DNA of 64,000 bases from Lachnospiraceae bacterium (GCA_030527645.1 JAUNAJ010000006.1:1-64000); one strand, 5' to 3'. Numbered from the stretch's first letter, positions 8,034 through 18,019 are shown. Notes: generated from the sequence alone by a model not told the origin. A program made the numbers and translations.

Positions 8034-9575
8034 ATGGAAGATAAATACATTATTGAAATGTTGAATATCACTAAAGAATTCCCCGGAATAAAGGCGAATG
8101 ACAACATTACGCTTCAGCTCAAAAAGGGCGAGATCCATGCCCTTCTCGGAGAGAACGGTGCCGGTAAGTCTACTCTTATGAGCATTCTTTTCGGGCTTTA
8201 TCAGCCCACCTCAGGTACGATCAAAAAAAACGGTGAGGTGGTTCAGATCAATAACCCAAACGATGCAAATGATCTGAACATCGGAATGGTTCATCAGCAT
8301 TTTAAACTAGTCGAATGTTTTTCCGTTCTGGACAATATTATTCTCGGTGTGGAGCCTACGAAGGGAATATTTTTAGAGAAAAAGAATGCCAGGAAAAGGG
8401 TGGTAGAGCTTTCTGATAAGTATGGCTTAAGTGTTGATCCGGATGCTCTGATCTCAGATATTACCGTCGGCATGCAGCAGCGAACTGAAATATTAAAGAT
8501 GCTTTACAGGGACAATGAAGTATTGATCTTTGATGAGCCCACAGCTGTGCTCACACCACAGGAAATCTCTGAGCTGATGAAGATCATGAAGAATCTTGCA
8601 AAGGAAGGCAAGTCTATTCTCTTTATTACCCATAAGCTGAATGAGATCATGGAAGTAGCTGATCGCTGCACCATTATCCGCAAGGGAAAATACGTCGGAA
8701 CTGTTGACATCCCGTCCACAACAAAGGAAGAACTGTCCAGGATGATGGTGGGACGTGATGTAAGTTTTTCTGTAGACAAGAAGCCTGCAAACCCCGGAAA
8801 GACTGTTCTAAAAATCACAGGTATGACTGTTCCAAGCAAATCACATTCAAACAATGCCGTTAAGAATGTCTCCCTGAATGTGAGAGAAGGAGAGATCGTC
8901 TGCATTGCCGGAATTGACGGAAACGGACAGAGCGAGTTTGTGCAGGCGCTGACAGGACTTGAGAAAATGACAGCAGGAACCATCATGCTCAATGGAAAGG
9001 ACATTACGAATGATTCCATCCGAATGAAGTCAAAGGAGGGAATGAGCCATATTCCGGAGGATAGACATAAGCATGGTCTGATTCTTGATTATATGCTTGA
9101 TCAGAACATTGTTCTTCAGAGATACTGGGACAGTGAATTCCAGACGGGAGGATTTATCAAGAGTAAGGCAGTCAGAGAGTATTCTGACAGACTGATTGAA
9201 GAATATGATGTCAGAAGCGGGCAGGGATCCTCTACCATCGTTCGAAGCATGTCCGGCGGAAATCAGCAGAAGGCTATTATCGCACGTGAGATCGACAAGG
9301 CTCCTGAGATTCTCGTTGCTGTTCAGCCTACCAGAGGACTGGATGTAGGTGCCATCGAGTTTATACATAAGCAGCTTGTGGCTCAGAGAGATAAGGGCAA
9401 GGCTGTTCTTCTGGTTTCTCTGGAGCTGGATGAGGTAATGGATGTATCGGACAGAATTCTGGTGATGTACGAGGGTGAGATTGTGGGCCAGCTGGATCCG
9501 AAGACGGTTTCTGTTGAAGAGCTTGGCTTGTATATGGCAGGTGCGAAGCGTGATGAAGTACCTGCAGAAGTATAG
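8034..9575 (+). CDS. nucleoside ABC importer, ATP-binding protein (two NBDs)
   Basis: 513-residue tandem ATPase of the sugar/nucleoside importer type. Domain 1 has Walker A GENGAGKST (near residue 38), an atypical signature VGMQQRTEILK and Walker B EVLIFDEPTA. Domain 2 lacks a standard Walker A (GIDGNGQSE near 300) but has the signature SMSGGNQQK. This asymmetry is normal in this family, where one site is degenerate. It energises the two permeases downstream and pairs with the BMP lipoprotein. Start ATG at 8034 after gaaagagg. Confidence 0.93.
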   Translation: MEDKYIIEMLNITKEFPGIKANDNITLQLKKGEIHALLGENGAGKSTLMSILFGLYQPTSGTIKKNGEVVQINNPNDANDLNIGMVHQHFKLVECFSVLDNIILGVEPTKGIFLEKKNARKRVVELSDKYGLSVDPDALISDITVGMQQRTEILKMLYRDNEVLIFDEPTAVLTPQEISELMKIMKNLAKEGKSILFITHKLNEIMEVADRCTIIRKGKYVGTVDIPSTTKEELSRMMVGRDVSFSVDKKPANPGKTVLKITGMTVPSKSHSNNAVKNVSLNVREGEIVCIAGIDGNGQSEFVQALTGLEKMTAGTIMLNGKDITNDSIRMKSKEGMSHIPEDRHKHGLILDYMLDQNIVLQRYWDSEFQTGGFIKSKAVREYSDRLIEEYDVRSGQGSSTIVRSMSGGNQQKAIIAREIDKAPEILVAVQPTRGLDVGAIEFIHKQLVAQRDKGKAVLLVSLELDEVMDVSDRILVMYEGEIVGQLDPKTVSVEELGLYMAGAKRDEVPAEV

Positions 9576-9589
9576 GAGGATGGATCGTA

Positions 9590-10690
9590 ATGAAAGACAG
9601 AACAAAAGACACGTTATTGTCCATTCTTGCGTCGATTGTATGCATTGTAATCGGACTAGCTGTAGGACTGATCATTCTTTACTGCATTAATGCTGAGAAT
9701 GCACTGGATGGTTTTTCAAGAATCATTAAAGGTGGTTTTTATCTTGCACCAAAGGGAATCGGAAGTGAGATCTTTCAGGCTGCACCTCTGATCATGACAG
9801 GTCTGTCTGTTGCATTTGCATTTAAAACAGGACTTTTTAATATCGGTGCGGCAGGACAGTATACAGTCGGCGTATTCGGAGCACTGTATTTTGCCATCAT
9901 CCTTCATTTGCCATGGTATGCCTGCCTTCTGGCCGCTGCAGTATGCGGCGCAGTCTGGGGATCCGTTCCGGGAATCTTCAAGGCATATTTTAATGTAAAT
10001 GAAGTTATCACATCCATTATGTTTAACTGGATCGGTCTGTATCTTGTCAATGAACTTCTCTACAGAGGCTTTGGCGGTGCCATGTATGACAGCAATACCA
10101 CCAGAACCTACAAGCTGGGAAGTGTTTCTCCGCAGTCTGTTATCCCGGATCTGGGACTGAACAGCCTGTTCAAAACTAAATCAACCACAATAGCTATCTT
10201 CATTGCGATCATTATCGCGATCCTGATGTATATCATCCTGAATAAAACAGCGTTCGGATATGAACTGAAGGCCTGCGGCTTTAACCAGGATGCAGCAAAA
10301 TATACAGGAATTAACTCAAAGAAGAATGTGGTTCTTTCCATGACGATTTCCGGAGCATTGGCAGGAATCGGAGCAGGACTCTATTATCTTTCCGGCGGAG
10401 CCGAGTGGAATCCACAGGTGTCAACAGCACTTCCCGCTATCGGTTTCAACGGTATTCCTGTTGCTCTCCTTGCCATGAGCAACCCTGTCGGTGTTATATT
10501 TGCAGCACTTTTTGTTGCACATATCTCAGTTGGAGGTGCTTATCTGCCGACTAAATTTTTCCAGCCGGAGATCGCAGACATTGTCGTTGCGGTAATCATA
10601 TATCTCTGTGCCTTTGTAGCTCTCTTTAAGGGAATCGTACTGCAGAGGCTCGGAAAGAAGAAAAAGGGAAAGGAGAAGGGTGGAAAATAA
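9590..10690 (+). CDS. nucleoside ABC importer permease 1
   Basis: 366-residue integral membrane protein of the BPD_transp_2 family. About eight to ten hydrophobic helices are visible, and the family motif region is AFKTGLFNIGAAGQYTVGVFGA (near residue 80), close to the consensus GLFNIGxxGQ. It follows the ATPase by 14 bases with an aggagg site and overlaps the next permease by one base (taATG), so translation is likely coupled. The C terminus is a short Lys/Gly-rich tail. Confidence 0.92.
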   Translation: MKDRTKDTLLSILASIVCIVIGLAVGLIILYCINAENALDGFSRIIKGGFYLAPKGIGSEIFQAAPLIMTGLSVAFAFKTGLFNIGAAGQYTVGVFGALYFAIILHLPWYACLLAAAVCGAVWGSVPGIFKAYFNVNEVITSIMFNWIGLYLVNELLYRGFGGAMYDSNTTRTYKLGSVSPQSVIPDLGLNSLFKTKSTTIAIFIAIIIAILMYIILNKTAFGYELKACGFNQDAAKYTGINSKKNVVLSMTISGALAGIGAGLYYLSGGAEWNPQVSTALPAIGFNGIPVALLAMSNPVGVIFAALFVAHISVGGAYLPTKFFQPEIADIVVAVIIYLCAFVALFKGIVLQRLGKKKKGKEKGGK

Positions 10691-11628
10691 TGGTATTGCT
10701 TGTTAAATTTACATTGTTGTATGCCACAGTTATGATGCTCGTTGCTCTTGGCGGAATGTTTTCCGAACGAAGCGGCGTAATCAACATTGCCCTGGAAGGA
10801 ATCATGGCCATCGGCGGCCTTGCAGGAGTATTTGTGCTTTCTCTTTGCGGCGGGAGCATGCCTGCGCCGGTGCTGGTAATTGTTTCGATACTTGCAAGCA
10901 TGGCTGCGGGAGTTCTCTATTCTCTTCTGCTTGCCTTTTCTGCAATTACATTGAAGGCTGACCAGACCATCGGAGGAACTGCCCTTAATATGCTTGCTAC
11001 AGCGATTGCAATTGTAATTGTAAAGGCCTTTAACAATTCTTCCGCAGCAGGAAACGGTGCAGCCTCGGCAAAACTCAGCTACAACAACTCTGCATTTATT
11101 TACAGGGTGGGACCCTTTACAGTTAACATCTTCCTGATTTTGGGAATCATCATTCTGATCATCAGCTCAGTTTTCCTGTTCCGCACCAAGTGGGGTCTTA
11201 GACTGAGGGCCTGCGGTGAACATCCTCAGGCAGCTGATTCCGTTGGAGTTAATGTATATCAGTGGCGATACATCGGTGTCATGATCTCCGGTGCACTTGG
11301 CGGCCTTGGCGGTTTCGCGTATATAGTGCCTTCCGTAACTACCTGGAACTTTGAGGTCGGCGTAGCCGGCGCGGGTTTCCTTGCTCTTGCAGTTATGATA
11401 TTCGGACAGTGGAAGCCTTATCGTATTGCAGGCGCAGCTGTATTCTTTGCAGTATTCCGTTCTCTCGCTAATATTGCAGATTCTACTGCATTGGCCGGAC
11501 TTGGATGGTCATCCAATATCTACAATATGATGCCTTTTATTGCATCCATGATCATCCTTGCCTTTACATCCAAGAATTCACATGCCCCGAAAGCAGAAGG
11601 AATTCCCTACGATAAAGGCGCAAGATAA
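10690..11628 (+). CDS. nucleoside ABC importer permease 2
   Basis: 312-residue partner permease of the same family. The conserved segment MFSERSGVINIALEGIMAIGG (near residue 28) corresponds to the ERSGxxNIxxEG motif of nucleoside permeases. The heterodimer with permease 1 forms the membrane pore. Last gene of the operon; a strong terminator follows 60 bases later. Confidence 0.92.
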   Translation: MVLLVKFTLLYATVMMLVALGGMFSERSGVINIALEGIMAIGGLAGVFVLSLCGGSMPAPVLVIVSILASMAAGVLYSLLLAFSAITLKADQTIGGTALNMLATAIAIVIVKAFNNSSAAGNGAASAKLSYNNSAFIYRVGPFTVNIFLILGIIILIISSVFLFRTKWGLRLRACGEHPQAADSVGVNVYQWRYIGVMISGALGGLGGFAYIVPSVTTWNFEVGVAGAGFLALAVMIFGQWKPYRIAGAAVFFAVFRSLANIADSTALAGLGWSSNIYNMMPFIASMIILAFTSKNSHAPKAEGIPYDKGAR

Positions 11629-11688
11629 GAATTATTACACTACAATAAGTGATAAAGAGGTGAACTGTTTGTCATGTACAGACAGTAA

Positions 11689-11740
11689 AACTGGACTTCA
11701 GAAATGGGGTGCTCCTATTTCTGAAGTCCGGTTATTTTTT
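11689..11740 (+). terminator. terminator of the nucleoside importer operon
   Basis: Seventeen-base stem (aactggacttcagaaat with atttctgaagtccggtt), 11-base loop, then attttttg. It separates the operon from the convergent formate/nitrite channel gene. Confidence 0.85.
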
Positions 11741-11757
11741 GTTTATGAAAAATCAAC

Positions 11758-12576
11758 TTATTTATCTTTTTTCAGATAGCAGAACCAGTACATGGCTGCG
11801 ACGAAGCATCCGCCGATGATATTGCCGATTGAAACAGGAATCAGGCATTTTCCGAATATCGTGCCAAGATTTACCACATCGATATTGGTGCCTGCGTCCA
11901 CCGCCGCCTGTGCATAAGCAGGTACAGTTTTTGCAAAAAAGCCTGCAAATACGTAGTACATATCAGCAATACTATGTTCAAAGCCGGAGAATACGAAGAA
12001 GGTTACAGGGAAGAATACAGCAATGATCTTGCTTGCCACATCCTTCGCTGCAAAGGACATCCATACAGCGATACATACAAGAATGTTGCACAGGATACCT
12101 CTGATCAGAGCGTCTCCCAGAGTAAGGGTGCATTTTCCTGCAGCTGTGCTGATGGCAGCGGCTCCGTATCCGTTTCCGAACAGTCCCATGGTATGTCCGT
12201 AGGCAGTTCCCATTCCAACCAGCATGCCGCCGATCAGATTTCCGATCCAGACGATGCACCAGTTTTTAAGCATCTGTCCCAGCGTGATCTCTTTTTCCAG
12301 AACCGCTACCAGCATCAGAGAATTTCCTGTGAACAATTCACTTCCTGCAACAAGAACCATGGCGAGACCGCCGGGGAAGACCATCGCTCCTACAAGCTTT
12401 GCTGTGGAAGGGATCGGGATTCCGATGGAGGCCATGGTGCAGGCAACTCCTGCGAAGCCGATAAACATTCCTGCAAGGATACCAAGAAGAAGCATCTTCA
12501 ATGGTGGAAGGTTTGCTTTTCCTTTGCCAATTCCTACGGTGTTCTTTGCCACCTCGGCCGGTGAGAAGAAATTCAT
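11758..12576 (-). CDS. formate/nitrite transporter family channel
   Basis: 272-residue FNT family pentameric channel for formate, nitrite or hydrosulfide. Six hydrophobic helices are visible, with GFAGVACTMAS after helix 1 and the family-type segment GSELFTGNSLMLVAV (near residue 85), plus WIGNLIGGMLVGMG. The family uses conserved histidine and lysine gating residues that I cannot place with certainty. In a fermenter a formate exporter is the simplest reading. Monocistronic; start after an aaagga site. Confidence 0.88.
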   Translation of the reverse strand: MNFFSPAEVAKNTVGIGKGKANLPPLKMLLLGILAGMFIGFAGVACTMASIGIPIPSTAKLVGAMVFPGGLAMVLVAGSELFTGNSLMLVAVLEKEITLGQMLKNWCIVWIGNLIGGMLVGMGTAYGHTMGLFGNGYGAAAISTAAGKCTLTLGDALIRGILCNILVCIAVWMSFAAKDVASKIIAVFFPVTFFVFSGFEHSIADMYYVFAGFFAKTVPAYAQAAVDAGTNIDVVNLGTIFGKCLIPVSIGNIIGGCFVAAMYWFCYLKKDK

Positions 12577-12632
12577 ATCAACACATCCTTTCTTTTTTGG
12601 TCAATCAAAACAACCAATTACTACTTGCAATA

Positions 12633-12661
12633 ATTATAGCACAGATTAGAACTAATGTTGA
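12633..12661 (-). promoter_or_regulatory. putative promoter of the FNT channel gene
   Basis: On the minus strand a perfect TATAAT (12638-12633) lies 17 bases after TCAACA (12661-12656). It is about 60 bases upstream of the start codon. Confidence 0.45.
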
Positions 12662-12760
12662 TATATTTTGTGAAAAATAACGAAAAATTGTGCAAGTTAA
12701 CCAATAATTTTAAGCCAATTATAGCTAATGAAAGTGTAACAGGCAGAAACTTTTGATTTA

Positions 12761-14551
12761 TTATGACAATGCAAACTGACTCAGGTAAAGATTTGCATAA
12801 AAACCTTTCTTTTCCAACAACATTTCATGATTTCCCTGTTCGATGATCTTTCCGTCTTTCATGACCAGAATCAGATCTGCTTCTTTTATGGTGGACAGGC
12901 GGTGTGCAACAATAAAGCTGGTTCGTCCCTCCATCATTTCTGAAAATGCCTTCTGGATCCTGATCTCTGTCATGGTATCGATGGAAGAGGTGGCTTCATC
13001 CAGGATCAGCATCGGCGGATGGGTCAGCATGATCCGTGCAATGCAGAGAAGCTGTTTCTGACCCTGGGACAGGGAACCGCCATCCTCACCCAGCACCGTG
13101 TTGTAGCCTTCCGGCAGACGCCGGATAAAGCTGTGTGCATGGGCTTTTTTTGCAGCCTCCTGAATCTCTTCCTCGGTGGCATCGGGATTGCCGTAGGCAA
13201 TCGTTTCTCTTATGGTTCCGGATTTCAGCCAGGTGTCCTGAAGGACCATACCGTAGCAGCTCCTCAGAGACCCCCTTGTCATAGATTGGATGTCTGTACC
13301 ATCCACACGGATCGAGCCTGCGTTGATGTCGTAGAACCGCATGAGGAGATTGATCATGGTTGTTTTTCCGCAGCCTGTGGGACCTACAATGGCAATTCTC
13401 TGTCCGGGCTGTACAGCAAGATTCAGATCCCGGATCAGAGAAACCTCGGGAACATAGGAAAAGTCCACATGCTCCAGGGATACGGCTCCCCGGATCTGAT
13501 CCGGTGTCGGAGAAGCTGCCTGTGCAGGCACCGGCGGCTCAGCCGGGATGTCCAGCAAGGTAAAGATTCTCTCTGCAGAAGCGAGAGAGTTCTGGAATTC
13601 CGTGATCACTCCGGTGATCTCATTAAAGGGCTTTGCATACTGGCTGGTATAGCTCAGAAAAGAGCTGAGCTGTCCGATGCTGAGAACGGCAGGTCCCATC
13701 AGAGCAGCAAGACAGCCGGCAATGGTTACTCCTGCATAGATCAGAGAGTTGTAAAACCGGGTGCTGGGATTCGTCAGTGAGGACAAAAAGGTAGCCTGCA
13801 GGCTGTAGCCTGCCAGTCTGTCATTGATCTCATCGAACTGCTTCTGAGCGGTTTCTCCGTATCCGAAGGCATGGACTGTTTTTATTCCGTTCATCATTTC
13901 ATTGGTCAGACCGGTCAGCTCTCCACGGGCATCGGACTGCTTCAGAAACATCCGGTAGCTTTTTTTGGAGATAAACTTCGCAATGGAGAAGGAGAACGGT
14001 GTAAGGACAACCACGATCAGAGTGATCCAGGGACTGATGGTCAGCATGAACAGAATGGTTCCCAATATGGTCAGAACTCCTGTAAAAAGCTGAGTGAATC
14101 CCATCAGAAGGCCGTCAGAGAACTGCTCCACATCCGTAATGATCCTGCTCAAAAGCTCACCGGACTGCTGTGTGTCAATATAGGACAGGGGCAGCTCCTG
14201 TACATGGGAAAATGTCTTTGTTCTCATGTCTTTTACGATCTGATAGGTGATCCTGTTATTGGTATGATTCATGATCCATTGGCTGACAGCCGATGCAGCC
14301 GTCATAATAAGGATTGTTCCGGCTATCCTTCTCAGGGCAGCAAAATCCACCTGTCCCGGTCCGAGAATGCAGTCTACACCACGTCCGATCTGAATGGGTA
14401 TCATCAAGGTGAAGGTGACACTTGCTGCGGCAAGAAGCAGAGAGAGAAGGACAGAACCGCTGTAGGGCTTGATATAGTTCAAAATCCGCAGCAAAAGTTC
14501 TTTGGACGTCATCGCTCCGGTTTCTGCGCTATTTTTATCTGTCTGATTCAT
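12761..14551 (-). CDS. heterodimeric ABC exporter subunit, catalytic-site half
   Basis: 596-residue fused membrane-plus-ATPase half-transporter of the multidrug exporter type. Six transmembrane helices occupy about residues 25-330. The NBD has Walker A VGPTGCGKTTM (near 385), signature LSQGQKQ (Gln for the usual second Gly) and Walker B MLILDEATSSIDT with the catalytic glutamate present. It begins inside the end of the upstream gene (17-base overlap) after gaaaggagg, a sign of tight coupling. With its partner it forms an LmrCD/TM287-288-like heterodimer; substrate unknown. Confidence 0.92.
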   Translation of the reverse strand: MNQTDKNSAETGAMTSKELLLRILNYIKPYSGSVLLSLLLAAASVTFTLMIPIQIGRGVDCILGPGQVDFAALRRIAGTILIMTAASAVSQWIMNHTNNRITYQIVKDMRTKTFSHVQELPLSYIDTQQSGELLSRIITDVEQFSDGLLMGFTQLFTGVLTILGTILFMLTISPWITLIVVVLTPFSFSIAKFISKKSYRMFLKQSDARGELTGLTNEMMNGIKTVHAFGYGETAQKQFDEINDRLAGYSLQATFLSSLTNPSTRFYNSLIYAGVTIAGCLAALMGPAVLSIGQLSSFLSYTSQYAKPFNEITGVITEFQNSLASAERIFTLLDIPAEPPVPAQAASPTPDQIRGAVSLEHVDFSYVPEVSLIRDLNLAVQPGQRIAIVGPTGCGKTTMINLLMRFYDINAGSIRVDGTDIQSMTRGSLRSCYGMVLQDTWLKSGTIRETIAYGNPDATEEEIQEAAKKAHAHSFIRRLPEGYNTVLGEDGGSLSQGQKQLLCIARIMLTHPPMLILDEATSSIDTMTEIRIQKAFSEMMEGRTSFIVAHRLSTIKEADLILVMKDGKIIEQGNHEMLLEKKGFYANLYLSQFALS

Positions 14552-16418
14552 TGTCGGTTCCTCCTTTCATCGATGCATTGAGATCACGGCGGATTTCCTC
14601 CTCGGACATCTGTGACCGGCAGATCTCCCGATACACAGCGTTAGATGCCAGGAGAGAATGGTGTGTTCCTGTTCCTGCCAGACATCCGTCCTCCAGTACC
14701 AGGATCCTGTCAGCATCCCGTACGGTGGACACTCGCTGTGATACAAGGAAGACGGTGGTTTTGCGTCCGCCCTCTGAACCGGAAGTCTCAGACGCATGGC
14801 GAATGGCTTTTCTGAGCTTTGCATCGGTTGCAAAGTCCAGAGCAGAGGCACTGTCATCCAGGATCAGGATCTCTGGATTACGAACCAGTGCTCTTGCAAT
14901 CGTCAGGCGCTGCTTCTGTCCTCCGGAGAAGTTTCGTCCTTCCTGCTCCACCGGAAGCTCCAGTCCCAACTGTTTGGCATCTACAAATTCTCTTGCCTGG
15001 GAGATATCCAGAGCACGGAACAGCTCGTCATCGGAGGCATCCGCCCTTCCCATCAGAAGATTGGAGCGGAGAGTTCCTTTGTACAGAACTGCTTTCTGAG
15101 GGACGATTCCGACCCGGTTCCTGCCCTCTGTAAGGGACTGTTCCCGGAGATCTCTTCCGTTGATCAGGATCCTTCCTTCACTGCAGTCATACAGTCGGGG
15201 GATCAGGTTGATCAGGGTGGATTTTCCGGATCCGGTTCCTCCGATGATGCCGATAGTCTCACCCTGTTCTGCAGTAAAGGAAACAGAAGAAATGGCAGGA
15301 ACATCGGAGTTTCCGTAGGAGAAGCTGACCTGATCAAAGACAATATACGGGTCGGAAGCAGGACCAACCGGTTCTGATACAGGTTCATTCACTGGTGAGA
15401 CTGTCGGACAGGCGGAATGTGTCTGCGATCGAGCACCTTTCGAATCGGATTCAGTCTCAGTAATAGATATGATATCCGGTTCGATAGAAAAAACGGCATC
15501 CACGCGATTCACGCAGGCGGCAGCTCTGGACAGCTGGATGACAAGATTGGCAAGCTTCACAAGCTCCACCAGAATCTGAGACATATAATTGACAAGAGCA
15601 ATCACCTGTCCCTGTGTCAGACGTCCTGTATCAACTCCCTGACCTCCCAGGAACAGGATACATACGATTCCCAGATTGATCACACAGACCGTGACAGGGT
15701 TCAGAAGGGCGGAAATTTTTCCTACATGAAGCTGTTTGTACAGCAGAGAGTCAGAAGCACTGTAATATTCCTGTTTCTCCTGCTTCTGGCGGTTGAATGC
15801 CCGCACGACCCTGACTCCCTGCAGATTTTCTCTGGTTTTTCCCGTTACAATGTCCAGCTGAGCCTGAACATTCTTGTACAGGGGACGGGTTCCCAGCAGG
15901 ATTCCGAATATGATGATCGTCAGTACAGGGATCACAGCAAGAAAGATCAAGGCTGTCTGTGCATCCACCGTAAATGCCATGATCATCGCGCCGGCAACTA
16001 CAAAGGGAGAGCGCAGCAGCAGGCGCAGGACCATATTGACTCCGTTCTGCACCTGATTAATATCACTGGTCATACGGGTGATCAGGGTAGAAGAGCCGAG
16101 CGTATCCAGATCCGCATAGGACAGCTGATTGATCTTACGGAACAGATCGCTGCGGATGGCGGTCCCTGTGTGGACCGCACATTTTGCTGCAAAATACTGG
16201 GCTGTCAGGGAAACGGCAAAGCCGATGCATCCAAGCAGGATCATCAGTCCCCCTGACAGAAGGATTCGTCTGTTGTCGCCACCGGTAATGCCCCTGTCGA
16301 TCATATCAGCAACGATCAGGGGAATGATCAGCTCAAAGCTGGCCTCCAGCATTTTTAACAGAGGCGCAAGAATGGCCTCCTTTCTTCTCAGGTTCATATA
16401 GGAAAGCAGTCGTTTCAT
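14535..16418 (-). CDS. heterodimeric ABC exporter subunit, degenerate-site half
   Basis: About 627 residues, same architecture as its partner. Walker A is IGGTGSGKST, signature FSGGQKQRL, but Walker B reads ILILDDSASALD: the catalytic glutamate is aspartate, as in the degenerate site of heterodimeric exporters. A Ser/Pro-rich insert (near residues 325-355) links membrane and ATPase parts. Start choice: ATG at 16427 directly abuts the ggaga site, while ATG at 16418 has ten-base spacing and is preferred. First gene of the pair. No MarR/TetR regulator is adjacent. Confidence 0.9.
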   Translation of the reverse strand: MKRLLSYMNLRRKEAILAPLLKMLEASFELIIPLIVADMIDRGITGGDNRRILLSGGLMILLGCIGFAVSLTAQYFAAKCAVHTGTAIRSDLFRKINQLSYADLDTLGSSTLITRMTSDINQVQNGVNMVLRLLLRSPFVVAGAMIMAFTVDAQTALIFLAVIPVLTIIIFGILLGTRPLYKNVQAQLDIVTGKTRENLQGVRVVRAFNRQKQEKQEYYSASDSLLYKQLHVGKISALLNPVTVCVINLGIVCILFLGGQGVDTGRLTQGQVIALVNYMSQILVELVKLANLVIQLSRAAACVNRVDAVFSIEPDIISITETESDSKGARSQTHSACPTVSPVNEPVSEPVGPASDPYIVFDQVSFSYGNSDVPAISSVSFTAEQGETIGIIGGTGSGKSTLINLIPRLYDCSEGRILINGRDLREQSLTEGRNRVGIVPQKAVLYKGTLRSNLLMGRADASDDELFRALDISQAREFVDAKQLGLELPVEQEGRNFSGGQKQRLTIARALVRNPEILILDDSASALDFATDAKLRKAIRHASETSGSEGGRKTTVFLVSQRVSTVRDADRILVLEDGCLAGTGTHHSLLASNAVYREICRSQMSEEEIRRDLNASMKGGTDNESDR

Positions 16419-16446
16419 AGATTTCATTCTCCAGTTGTTATTGAAC

Positions 16447-16500
16447 AGTGTTCACGGGGAACCGCCCGAACTATTCGTACAGTTCACAGTAATGAAAAAC
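16447..16500. repeat. degenerate TIR-type palindromic repeat
   Basis: The left part agtgttcacgggg and right part acagttcacagtaatg resemble the arms of the GTTACTGTTCACGGG family, but orientation and pairing are eroded. Located in the divergent gap between the ABC exporter and the FUSC-type gene. Another arm-like stretch, ctgttcacgggtg, lies at 16583. Confidence 0.4.
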
Positions 16501-16646
16501 TCATACTCGTTTATTGTAACACCAAGTGCTATACTTAAGGAAGTAACGAGTAAATAATTATCTCAGGAAAGATATCGTTGTGTTCTGTTCACGGGTGATG
16601 TTCCGCGAGGTGTTTTTAAAAGTTCAATCGTTCAGGAGGATCTGCC

Positions 16647-17981
16647 ATGAACCGGCATGTTCAGCATACAAACAGAAGATTCGAATTTCCGATGATCGGA
16701 CACAGGATCCTGAAAACAGCACTGGCGGTCTTTATCTGCCTGCTGATCCATATGGCAAGGGGCTTCGACAGCGGTGCGTCCGAATCCTGTATTACAGCGA
16801 TTATCTGTATGCAGCCTTATGCAAAGGAAACGAGAAAAAGTGCCATCGAACGTCTGTTCGGAACGACCGTAGGAGGTCTGTGGGGACTTATTTTCCTTCT
16901 TCTGGTAACCAGGATCCCCAGCCTGCCCATGCACATGCTGGCTATCTATGTCCTGATTTCCCTGGGGGTGGTCGTGGCTGTCTATTCCTGTGTTGTGCTG
17001 CATATATCGGAATCAGCGGCTCTTTCTGCCATCGTCTTTATCTGCCTGGTGATCAACTATCCGAAGGTGAATCCTTCTCTGGCGGAGACCCTGATCAGCA
17101 TATCCGATACCATAATCGGAGTACTGGTGGCAGCAATTGTGAATACTTTTCATATTCCCACCAGAAAACGAACGGATCGGATCTTTTTTCTGCAGCTGCA
17201 TCATCTGGCGGTGGACCGGTATTCCGCCATCAGTCCCTACGTACTGACCGAGCTGAACCGGCTGTATGATGCGGGAGCCAGGATCTGCCTTGAGACCGAG
17301 TATGCGCCTGCATTTCTCATTGGCCAGCTGCAGCTGCTTCACATCAATCTGCCTGTCATTGTACTGGGAGGTGCTGCTCTCTACGATATCCGGGAGAATA
17401 TGTATCTGGAGGTGCAGGCGATCCCAACGATGGATGCCTATTACCTGTATAAAATGATAGAAGCACTGGGATGCTGCGGAATGGTCTTCACACTTCGGGA
17501 GAATTCCATGATGCTGTTCCAGATCGGTGAGAGAAATGCACAGGAGGAGGAGGATTACTGCCTGATGCGCCGTTCTCCCTATCGGAACTATCTGGATGGA
17601 ATGTTCGGATCAGAGGATCGTGTGCTGGCATTTCGGATGATCATGGATGAGGAGCAGGGAGATGCCTTCGAGCGCAGATTAAACGGAAATCTGGTGATCG
17701 CTCAGCATTTTCATACGGTACGGATCTCCAGACCGAACCATCCGGGCGACTGTCTGTTCTATTTTTACAGAAAGGGTGTAACGGTAGAGGCTGCACAGCA
17801 AAAACTGCTGGATCTGGAAAGCAGGAACGGAGAAGAGAAGCCGGCAGCAGTTCGGATCTATCCGCAGAGCAGGCGATACGATCCGGAGTATGATGCGATC
17901 CACCTGCTTCACCGGATCAAGCACATGTACCAGGAGCCGCTGTGGGTGAGAAGCAAACGCGAGCAGCAGGAAAGTTCATGA
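16647..17981 (+). CDS. ArAE/FUSC-type membrane protein with degenerate HAD-like C-terminal domain
   Basis: 444 residues. The first about 170 form four to six hydrophobic helices with the aromatic-acid-exporter signature (GASESCITAIICMQPYAKETRK...RLFGTTVGG). The remaining about 270 align by eye with Cof-type HAD phosphatases: ISPYVLTELNRLYDAGARI and LPVIVLGGAALYD match the family's helix and NGA strand. However, the catalytic DxDGT is replaced by FLQLHHL (near 180), and no terminal GDGxND motif is present. So the domain is probably a non-catalytic sensor or scaffold. Divergent from the ABC exporter. The aggagg site supports the ATG. Transport substrate unknown. Confidence 0.75.
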   Translation: MNRHVQHTNRRFEFPMIGHRILKTALAVFICLLIHMARGFDSGASESCITAIICMQPYAKETRKSAIERLFGTTVGGLWGLIFLLLVTRIPSLPMHMLAIYVLISLGVVVAVYSCVVLHISESAALSAIVFICLVINYPKVNPSLAETLISISDTIIGVLVAAIVNTFHIPTRKRTDRIFFLQLHHLAVDRYSAISPYVLTELNRLYDAGARICLETEYAPAFLIGQLQLLHINLPVIVLGGAALYDIRENMYLEVQAIPTMDAYYLYKMIEALGCCGMVFTLRENSMMLFQIGERNAQEEEDYCLMRRSPYRNYLDGMFGSEDRVLAFRMIMDEEQGDAFERRLNGNLVIAQHFHTVRISRPNHPGDCLFYFYRKGVTVEAAQQKLLDLESRNGEEKPAAVRIYPQSRRYDPEYDAIHLLHRIKHMYQEPLWVRSKREQQESS

Positions 17982-18019
17982 ACAGGAGCTTCGGTTTCTG
18001 GTGTAATGGAATCCGGAAG

